A stretch of DNA of 9,234 nucleotides, from contig JBGTLW010000018.1 in the NCBI GenBank assembly GCA_041743835.1, forward strand, positions 1 through 9,234. The letters are read 5' to 3'. Source of the DNA: JBGTLW01 sp041743835. Lineage in GTDB: Bacteria > Planctomycetota > Phycisphaerae > Phycisphaerales > Phycisphaeraceae. The notes under the pieces were generated by a model. The model had not been told where the DNA came from, ran no database searches, and saw only the letters and a program-made list of their open reading frames with translations. Of the stretch, positions 1 through 5,177 are shown in pieces. The position numbers were made by a program, and so were the translations under genes. Every line of letters begins with the position of its first letter. Positions within the stretch are counted from its first letter, which is position 1.

Positions 1-720
1 GGCATACTGCTTGCGCAGCACGTCCAGCGATTCGCCCTTGCGGAACTGCCACGCCGGCCGCCCGGACATGACCACGCGCAGGCCCGACGCGATCGCGGTG
101 ACGCGGGCCGGCACATCCCCGGTCGCGGTCTCCACGTACAACAACTCGCTGGGCGCGATGCGTGCGAGCTCATCGGGGACCTGGTCCTCGCTAAGCAAGG
201 CGGTGTGGAACGACCCGGTGCTCAGCTCGCACCACGCCAGCGCCACGCGCGGGCCCGCGTCTTTGTCGGCTGCGGCTTGCTTGGGGTTGGCGGTGGCTTC
301 GCCGAGAAAGACCACTGCCGCGAGCGGGTTCTGTTGGGCATCGGTGAGGAGCGATTCGTCGGTGAGTGTGCCGGGGGTGATGACGCGGGTGACATCGCGT
401 TCGACGACGCCTTTGGCTTCCTTGGGGTCCTGGACCTGGTCGCAGACCGCGACGCGGTGGCCGGCCTGGATCATCCGGCGGAGGTAACCCTCGACGGCGT
501 GATAGGGCACACCCGCCATCGGGATCCCCTGGGTCCGCTGCGTGAGGGTGACCCCGAGCACTTTGTGCGCCAGCACCGCGTCGTCGAAGAACATCTCGTA
601 GAAGTCACCCATGCGAAAGAACAGCACGCAGTCGGGGTGCTGCTTCTTGAAGCGTTGCACCTGCTGCATGGCAGGGGTGAGGGTTTGTTCGGGCTCGGGG
701 TTGCCCGGTGGTTTGACCAT
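1..720 (-). CDS. mutS: DNA mismatch repair protein MutS, N-terminal part (cut by window edge)
   Basis: MutS is the ATPase that recognises base mismatches and small loops and recruits MutL. The visible part is the first 240 residues, in frame to base 1 with no stop. Residues 15-125 form the mismatch-binding domain, with the diagnostic Phe-x-Glu in RMGDFYEMFFDDA (F40, E42) that stacks on the mismatched base. The stretches VTLTQRTQGIPMAGVPYHAV and RVAVCDQVQDPKEAKGVVER are strongly conserved in the family. The connector domain begins near residue 130 (LAAVVFLGEA...). The clamp and ATPase domains would lie before base 1 and are not seen. The start at 720 is the only plausible ATG in frame upstream of the conserved block; about 15 leading residues are poorly conserved. 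No clear ribosome binding site is seen. The gene is divergent from the small membrane protein gene at 938. Identity is very secure. Confidence 0.97.
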   Translation of the reverse strand, partial: MVKPPGNPEPEQTLTPAMQQVQRFKKQHPDCVLFFRMGDFYEMFFDDAVLAHKVLGVTLTQRTQGIPMAGVPYHAVEGYLRRMIQAGHRVAVCDQVQDPKEAKGVVERDVTRVITPGTLTDESLLTDAQQNPLAAVVFLGEATANPKQAAADKDAGPRVALAWCELSTGSFHTALLSEDQVPDELARIAPSELLYVETATGDVPARVTAIASGLRVVMSGRPAWQFRKGESLDVLRKQYA

Positions 721-937
721 GGCCGGGCATGTTACAGCACCGGCCGGGCCGGTTGTGCGGGCGGCGACGGTGGTAGGGGGTGGGTGTGACGGGTAGCGCG
801 GGCGCGGGGCCGAGGGCTATCGCGGCCGGATAAACGCTGGATATTGCATCAAGTTCGTGCCGGGGGCCGCTTGACTTGGTGCCCGGCGTATCGGTTGATT
901 ACGGCTGTTCCGTCACGCCCCGATACAGGAGACCGCC
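721..937. promoter_or_regulatory. Divergent intergenic spacer between mutS and the 938 gene
   Basis: This 217-base spacer must hold the start signals for mutS (leftward) and for the 938-priA pair (rightward). A TTGACT at 871-876 could be a -35 box for the rightward unit, but the -10 at the right distance (around 894-900) is poor, so the promoter is only a suggestion. No convincing leftward promoter, operator repeat or riboswitch was found. Confidence 0.25.
927..931 (+). promoter_or_regulatory. Ribosome binding site AGGAG of the 938 gene
   Basis: AGGAG lies six bases before the ATG at 938. It is one of the few clear Shine-Dalgarno sequences in the window and supports both the reality and the start of this small gene. 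It also rules against the competing minus-strand frames over the same bases. Confidence 0.7.
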
Positions 938-1273
938 ATGCCCAAGCCCGACCTACGCACCCCCGCCCGCCGCCGCACCCAGCAGGTGTTGTGGGGCACG
1001 CTGTATGCCATGATTCTCGCGTGCGCGGGGCTGCTGGCATACCTGGGCCTCGGCGGGCCGGAGGCGATCGTCGCACAGGACATCGACGACATCCGCGTCC
1101 CCGCCTCGGAGCGCGGGCAGTTGCAGGTGCCGATTGATGAAGAGCCCGCGCCACAACCCGCCAAGCCAGCGGGCACGACGCCAGACCGCACCAAGCCATC
1201 GGCCAACGAGACCTCGTTTGCTGCGCCCGTGGTAGCGCAGCCCGTGTCGTTCTTCGGCATCCCGATCGAGTAG
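938..1273 (+). CDS. Small single-pass membrane protein, unknown function
   Basis: This 111-residue protein is not recognised. It has a basic N-terminus (KPDLRTPARRR, residues 3-13), then a hydrophobic segment at about 19-42 (WGTLYAMILACAGLLAYLGL), then a polar, proline-rich tail without further membrane segments. Charge placement suggests an N-in signal anchor with the tail outside the cytoplasm. The tail ends in VSFFGIPIE, which I recall as resembling a short motif found before von Willebrand A domains in some planctomycete proteins; no such domain follows here. The start is supported by AGGAG six bases upstream. It ends 25 bases before priA on the same strand, so the two are probably transcribed together. 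The distance suggests operon membership only and does not assign it a role in replication. Reality of the gene is likely; function is unknown. Confidence 0.7.
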   Translation: MPKPDLRTPARRRTQQVLWGTLYAMILACAGLLAYLGLGGPEAIVAQDIDDIRVPASERGQLQVPIDEEPAPQPAKPAGTTPDRTKPSANETSFAAPVVAQPVSFFGIPIE

Positions 1274-1298
1274 CCCGCGGGACCTATACTCCACGCCG

Positions 1299-3857
1299 AT
1301 GACCGGCGTCGATCCACCCACCCCCACAGACCTGTTTGGCAACCCGGACCCGGCCACACCGCCACGCCCCGTCGGTTATGTCACCGTCGCGCCCGAGCGC
1401 GGCGTGGACCTTGGCGCGGGTGGATTCACCTACAGCATCCCGCCGGCGCTCGCGGACCTGAAGGTGGGCGACCGCGTGATCGTCCCGCTGGGTCGGGGGG
1501 ACAAGCCCGTCGCCGGGTTTGTGCTGGACCGGGCCGAGCACAGCCCCCTGCCGCCGGAGAAACTCGGGCGGATCAAGTCGGTGCTGGAACGCGATGCGCA
1601 GGCCACGAGCCTGCCCGAAGACCTCATCCGCCTGGCGCGGTGGATCGCGTCGTACTACGTCTGCCCGCTGGGGATGGTGTTTGGCACGATGCTGCCCGCT
1701 GCGGTGAAGCACGGCACGGGGGCGACGTTGCGCACGCTGGTCGCGCTGCCCGAGGGGGGCCAGATCGACGCGAAGCTGACCAAACTCCAGCGTGCTGTGG
1801 TCCAAGCGCTGGAGCAGGAGACCGCAGCGGGGCGGCCGTGGATTGACCTGCATGCGCTGGCAGAGCTCGCGGCTGCCCGCAGCATCGCGCCGGTGAAGTC
1901 GCTCATCGACAAGGGCGCGCTCCGCACCCGGCAATCACAGGTGGTCGTCAGTGACCTGGACCTCCGCGCGGTGCGCGAGCTGCACCAGACGCCGCCCGCC
2001 CGGCTCAAGCTCAGCCCGCAGCAGCACGTGGCCCTGCAACACCTCGAAGAGCACATGGACAAGGGGTTCTCTGTCCACCTGGTCCACGGCGTCACGGGCA
2101 GCGGGAAGACGGAGGTCTATCTCCGCGCGATCGAGCGGCGGCTGCGCGATACGGGGGCTTCGCAGCCGTCGGGGGCAGCGGATGCGTCACCCGTGATGGC
2201 CACGCATTCGCCGGGCATCATCGTGCTTGTGCCGGAGATCGCGCTGACCCCACAGACGGTGGGGCGGTTCCTCGGGCGGTTCCCGCATGAGAGTGTGGCG
2301 GTCCTGCACTCGGGGCTTACCGCGGCCCAGCGCCACGTGCAGTGGCGCCGCATCGCGTCGGGCGAGGCACACATCGTCGTCGGGGCGCGCTCGGCGATCT
2401 TCGCGCCGCTTGCCAATCCGCGGCTCATCATCGTCGATGAGGAGCACGAATCCAGCTACAAACAGGACCAGTTGCCGCGATACCACGCGCGCGATGTGGC
2501 TATCAAACGCGGGCAGTTGCTCGACATCCCCGTGATCCTCGGCAGCGCGACGCCCTCGCTCGAAAGCTACCACAACGCGGTCGCCGCGACAGCAGTGACC
2601 AACAGCGCATCCATTTCGGATCACGCTGATCCCAGTCGAAAATCGACAATCGACAATCGAAAATTCGCGTACCACCTCGTGTCGCTTCCCGATCGTGTGC
2701 CGGGCATGGCCTTGCCGCGGGTTGAGATCGTGGACATGTGCGACGACCGCCGGCAACGCCGGGGCATCCACCTGCTGAGCCAACGGCTGGAGTATGAGCT
2801 GGCGCGGGTGCTGAAGCTCGGCAGCGGGGGGGGCGCGGCCGCGCTGCCCGAAGGGGATGAGCTGCCGGTGGTGAGCGATGTGCCGTTTGCTCAGGCGATC
2901 CTGCTGCTCAACCGGCGGGGCTACGCCAATTACATCGCGTGCCCCGACCACGGCTGCGGGTGGATGATGCGCTGCGACCACTGCGACGTGACGATGGTGT
3001 ACCACCTCGACCGCAAGCTGCCTCGCGGCGGCGTGGTGCGCTGCCATCACTGCGGCGCGGAGCAGATGCTCGAGCACAACTGCCCGCAGTGCGGCAACAA
3101 AACCAGCGTCTTCGGGCTGGGCACGCAGAAGGTGGAGGAGGAGCTGCACCGCAAGTTCCCCGGTGCGCGCACGATCCGCATGGACTCGGACTCGATGCGC
3201 AGCGCGAGGCATTATCAGGAAGCGCTCGACCAGTTCCGCGAGGGCAGGGCCGACATCTTGCTGGGCACGCAGATGATCGCGAAGGGGCTGGATTTTCCCG
3301 GCGTTCGGCTGGTGGGGGTGATCTCCGGCGACACCTCGCCGCACATCGCGGACTTCCGCGCGTCGGAGCGGAACTTCCAGTTGATCTCGCAGGTGTCCGG
3401 CCGCAGCGGCCGCAGCAGCGAGGCGGGCAAGGTGGTGGTGCAGACGTTTAACCCCGACGATCCTGTCATCGCGCTGGCGGCGGCGCACGACTACACCGGG
3501 TTTGCGGCACGCGAGCTGGCGCTGCGTGTGGAGATGGGCCTGCCGCCGAGCTCGCGCATGGCCAGGATCGTGGTGCGTGACCGCGACAAGACCAAGGCCG
3601 CAGCCGACGCGAGCACGTTGGCGGTTCATCTGGGCGCGTTTAATGAGAGTCTGGGGCTGGGTATCCGCCTGCGCGGGCCGTCGGCCTGTCCGCTGTCGCG
3701 CATCGCCGACCACTATCGGCATCAGATCGAGCTGATCGCCCCGCCCCCTGAAGCCGCGGGCAAACTGCAGAAGCTGATGACCGCGCTGCGCAACGCAAGG
3801 CTACTCAAGAGCGACGCGCATACCGCGGTGGATGTCGATCCGGTCGCGTTGATGTGA
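1299..3857 (+). CDS. priA: Primosomal protein N' (replication restart helicase PriA)
   Basis: PriA is the 3'-5' DNA helicase that recognises stalled forks and D-loops and reloads the replisome. This copy is 852 residues, against about 730 in E. coli. Order: N-terminal 3'-end-binding domain (about 25-130), Walker A GVTGSGKT (264-271, K270), DEEH box (380-383), motif III GSATP (415-419), an eight-cysteine zinc-binding region (C548, C553, C559, C562, C582, C585, C595, C598), motif V GTQMIAKG (656-663), motif VI QVSGRSGR (698-705), and the typical C-terminal VDVDP. Oddities: a linker of about 19 residues after the Walker A helix (287-305); about 30 extra residues after motif III (428-457), partly encoded by a heptamer repeat; and C-x4-C rather than the usual C-x2-C in the first zinc pair. 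The first 25 residues look unconserved and no ribosome site is visible, so the start could be slightly later. Repeats follow the stop by 41 bases. Confidence 0.97.
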   Translation: MTGVDPPTPTDLFGNPDPATPPRPVGYVTVAPERGVDLGAGGFTYSIPPALADLKVGDRVIVPLGRGDKPVAGFVLDRAEHSPLPPEKLGRIKSVLERDAQATSLPEDLIRLARWIASYYVCPLGMVFGTMLPAAVKHGTGATLRTLVALPEGGQIDAKLTKLQRAVVQALEQETAAGRPWIDLHALAELAAARSIAPVKSLIDKGALRTRQSQVVVSDLDLRAVRELHQTPPARLKLSPQQHVALQHLEEHMDKGFSVHLVHGVTGSGKTEVYLRAIERRLRDTGASQPSGAADASPVMATHSPGIIVLVPEIALTPQTVGRFLGRFPHESVAVLHSGLTAAQRHVQWRRIASGEAHIVVGARSAIFAPLANPRLIIVDEEHESSYKQDQLPRYHARDVAIKRGQLLDIPVILGSATPSLESYHNAVAATAVTNSASISDHADPSRKSTIDNRKFAYHLVSLPDRVPGMALPRVEIVDMCDDRRQRRGIHLLSQRLEYELARVLKLGSGGGAAALPEGDELPVVSDVPFAQAILLLNRRGYANYIACPDHGCGWMMRCDHCDVTMVYHLDRKLPRGGVVRCHHCGAEQMLEHNCPQCGNKTSVFGLGTQKVEEELHRKFPGARTIRMDSDSMRSARHYQEALDQFREGRADILLGTQMIAKGLDFPGVRLVGVISGDTSPHIADFRASERNFQLISQVSGRSGRSSEAGKVVVQTFNPDDPVIALAAAHDYTGFAARELALRVEMGLPPSSRMARIVVRDRDKTKAAADASTLAVHLGAFNESLGLGIRLRGPSACPLSRIADHYRHQIELIAPPPEAAGKLQKLMTALRNARLLKSDAHTAVDVDPVALM
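2636..2667 (+). repeat. Four tandem TCGA(A/C)AA heptamers inside priA
   Basis: Four consecutive 7-bp units read TCGAAAA, TCGACAA, TCGACAA, TCGAAAA (2636-2663), then TTCG. The tract is markedly AT-richer than the surrounding gene and is translated as SRKSTIDNRKFA within the extra segment after helicase motif III. Because the unit is 7 bp, successive copies fall in different codon phases, yet the reading frame stays open. From memory, similar TCGACAA/TCGAAAA strings occur between and within planctomycete genes. Confidence 0.85.
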
Positions 3858-3898
3858 GGGAGACGGAACGGATTCACTTATGCAACCGAGCCCTTTTG

Positions 3899-4023
3899 AA
3901 CCGAGCCGCCTCGTCCCCGAGGCGGTGCCGACGTAGTCGGCGCATTCGTAGGGTTAATGGGGTAACTGATGGAATAACCGGCGGGCTTCGCCCGCACCGC
4001 CTCGGGGACGAGGCGGCTCGGTT
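3899..4023 (+). repeat. Left full composite hairpin element (L1), 27-bp perfect terminal inverted repeats
   Basis: The two ends, 3899-3925 and 3997-4023, are exact reverse complements over 27 bases. Each arm contains its own stem-loop: CCGCCTCG-TCCC-CGAGGCGG on the left (3906-3925) and CCGCCTCG-GGGA-CGAGGCGG on the right (3997-4016). Between them lie hairpin GCCGAC-GTA-GTCGGC (3927-3941), a linker, and hairpin GCGGGC-TTC-GCCCGC (3981-3995). It starts 41 bases after the priA stop. The structure resembles a bacterial interspersed mosaic element built from two inverted REP-like palindromes. It lacks a run of T after a stem, so intrinsic termination is not supported, although it could protect the 3' end of priA mRNA. 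Confidence 0.9.
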
Positions 4024-4244
4024 ACGTGGGACGGGGCGGCTCGGCAGTCGGCGGGTTCATGGGGCGACTGATTGAAAGCAAGCGGGCGTTGCCCGCACCG
4101 CCTCGGGGACGAGGCGGCTCTGTTACAGGGGGCGGGGCGGCTCGGCAGTCGGCGGGTTCATGGGGCGACTGATTGAAAGCAAGCGGGCTTTGCCCGCACC
4201 GCCTCGGGGACGAGGCGGCTCTGTTACAGGGGGCGGGGTGGCTC
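4020..4244 (+). repeat. Two 101-bp tandem units plus a partial third, left of the RAYT gene
   Basis: Units at 4020-4120 and 4121-4221 are nearly identical and exactly 101 bases apart; a 23-base fragment of a third follows (4222-4244). Each carries hairpin GCGGGC-NTT-GCCCGC (4082-4096 and 4183-4197; loops GTT and TTT) and hairpin CCGCCTCG-GGGA-CGAGGCGG (4098-4117 and 4199-4218). They correspond to the right part of the full element at 3899. The left arm and the GCCGAC hairpin are reduced to a degenerate GGGGCGGCTCGGCAGTCGGC. The array ends 49 bases before the RAYT start codon. Confidence 0.9.
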
Positions 4245-4293
4245 GGTTGTGCGCAACGCGGCGCGGTTTTGGCTCCTTGCGTATCATGAATCG

Positions 4294-4782
4294 ATGTCCA
4301 CTCTTCCGCTGGCATACCACATCACGTTCGGGACTTACGGCAGCCGGCTGCATGGCGGGACAGGGGACACAGTCGATAAGTCGCGGAACCAGCCCGGCGA
4401 CCCGGTGGTCGGCCGCAACGCGGATTGGGAACGGTTGGAGCTTAGCCAAATGCGGTTTGATCCGGTGTTCCTCGATGATGCGCAGCGGTTGTTCGTCGAA
4501 GCCGCGATGCCGGGGGTGGCGGAGCGGGGCGGGTGGCGGCTACACACCTTCGCCGCTCGGCCGGACCATGTGCATGTGTTGCTGAGTTCGCCTAATGATG
4601 GCAAAACGATTCGTCGGCTGCTCAAGCGTTGGTTGGGGGAGGCGATGGCCGAGAGATGGGCCTTGCCGGGCGACGGTGCGACGTGGTGGGCGAGCGGTGG
4701 GAGCGTGCGGTGGGTGTGGGATCAGGCGTATTTTGACACCGCGCGCGGATACATCCTCAAGCAGCGCACAACGCCGCTGTGA
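4294..4782 (+). CDS. REP-associated tyrosine transposase (RAYT), Y1/HUH family
   Basis: The 162-residue product is an IS200/IS605-like Y1 transposase domain of the RAYT type. These single-strand DNA endonucleases bind and nick REP-like hairpins. It shows the N-terminal LAYHITFGTYGSRLHGG block (6-22), comparable to the TTYGTWLPGD block of one RAYT subgroup. The metal-binding His-x-His is in RPDHVHVLLS (H92, H94), and a late tyrosine in ARGYILKQR (Y153) is the likely nucleophile. Length is normal and no key residue is missing, so it appears intact. The ATG at 4294 was chosen because it directly precedes the conserved block; a GTG at 4249 would add 15 unconserved residues. No ribosome site is evident, so expression may be low. 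Structured repeats lie on both sides (left end at 4244, right start at 4795), as expected for a RAYT with its substrates. Family is secure; activity is inferred. Confidence 0.92.
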   Translation: MSTLPLAYHITFGTYGSRLHGGTGDTVDKSRNQPGDPVVGRNADWERLELSQMRFDPVFLDDAQRLFVEAAMPGVAERGGWRLHTFAARPDHVHVLLSSPNDGKTIRRLLKRWLGEAMAERWALPGDGATWWASGGSVRWVWDQAYFDTARGYILKQRTTPL

Positions 4783-4794
4783 GGTGTGATGCCA

Positions 4795-4845
4795 CGTGAA
4801 AGACCGAGCGGCGTGAAAGACCGAGTTGCGTGAAAAACCGAGCCG
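4795..4845 (+). repeat. 17-bp direct repeat, three tandem copies
   Basis: CGTGAAAGACCGAGCGG (4795-4811), CGTGAAAGACCGAGTTG (4812-4828) and CGTGAAAAACCGAGCCG (4829-4845) follow each other without gaps, 12 bases after the RAYT stop. The third copy runs into the left arm of the right full element, which begins at 4836, so the 17-mers look like partial duplications of the entry into that element. Confidence 0.85.
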
Positions 4846-4950
4846 CCTCGTCCCCGAGGCGGGGCCGACGCAGTCGGCGGGTTCGTGGGGTACCTGATTG
4901 AAAGCAAGCGGGCTTCGCCCGCACCGCCTCGGGGACGAGGCGGCTCGGTT
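4836..4950 (+). repeat. Right full composite hairpin element (R1), 27-bp perfect terminal inverted repeats
   Basis: It has the same design as the left element, and its 27-bp arms (4836-4862 and 4924-4950) are identical to those at 3899-3925 and 3997-4023. Internal hairpins are GCCGAC-GCA-GTCGGC (4864-4878) and GCGGGC-TTC-GCCCGC (4908-4922). It is 115 bp rather than 125 because the linker between the two inner hairpins is shorter and differs in sequence (GATTGAAAGCAA, as in the 101-bp units). It lies in the same orientation as the left element, so the pair forms direct, not inverted, flanks of the RAYT gene. Confidence 0.9.
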
Positions 4951-5047
4951 ACGTGGGACGGGGCGGCTCGGCAGTCGGCGGGTTCGTGGGGTACCTAATT
5001 GAAAGCAAGCGGGCTTTGCCCGCACCGCCTCGGGGACGAGGCGGCTC
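4947..5047 (+). repeat. 101-bp tandem unit right of the RAYT gene
   Basis: This single 101-bp copy continues from R1 with the same period as the left array. It carries hairpin GCGGGC-TTT-GCCCGC (5009-5023) and hairpin CCGCCTCG-GGGA-CGAGGCGG (5025-5044). Its linker (TTCGTGGGGTACCTAATTG) matches that of R1 rather than the left units (TTCATGGGGCGACTGATTG), which suggests duplication or homogenisation within each cluster. Confidence 0.88.
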
Positions 5048-5139
5048 GGTTACAGGGGACGGGGCGGCTCGGTTACAGGGGACGGGGCGGCTTGGTTACA
5101 GGGGACGAGGCGGCTTGGTTGCGGGGGACGAGGCGGCTT
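5048..5139 (+). repeat. Four tandem 23-bp units closing the right cluster
   Basis: Units at 5048-5070, 5071-5093, 5094-5116 and 5117-5139 share GGTTACAGGGGACG(G/A)GGCGGCT(C/T), with the last copy slightly diverged; a further fragment starts at 5140. The 23-mer is the first 23 bases of the 101-bp unit, and it contains one half of the main stem-loop (GACGAGGCGGCT). The array ends 38 bases from the stop of the convergent GH130 gene. Drift from CTC to CTT and from GGGG to GAGG runs left to right. Confidence 0.9.
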
Positions 5140-5177
5140 GGTTGGTGGCGACGGACAACGGACGCGGTCTTGGCACG

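Noticed and set aside
205..789. 194-codon plus-strand open frame over mutS
   Set aside because: It mirrors the MutS coding region and has no recognisable domain.
2187..3722. 511-codon minus-strand open frame inside priA
   Set aside because: It lies wholly over conserved PriA motifs and its His/Arg/Ala-rich sequence shows no recognisable domain.
3899..4023. Intrinsic terminator after priA
   Set aside because: The stems are strong but no T-rich run follows any of them in either direction, so they are better explained as REP-like elements.
4249..4293. GTG start at 4249 for the RAYT gene
   Set aside because: The 15 added residues (MRNAARFWLLAYHES) lie outside the conserved domain, and the ATG at 4294 is placed as expected for the family.
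3899..5139. CRISPR array
   Set aside because: Repeats are contiguous 101-bp or 23-bp tandem units with no unique spacers between constant repeats, and no cas gene is present.
3899..5139. Complete IS200/IS605 insertion sequence
   Set aside because: The transposase is of the RAYT type and the flanks are multi-copy hairpin arrays in the same orientation rather than single left and right ends; no accessory TnpB is present.
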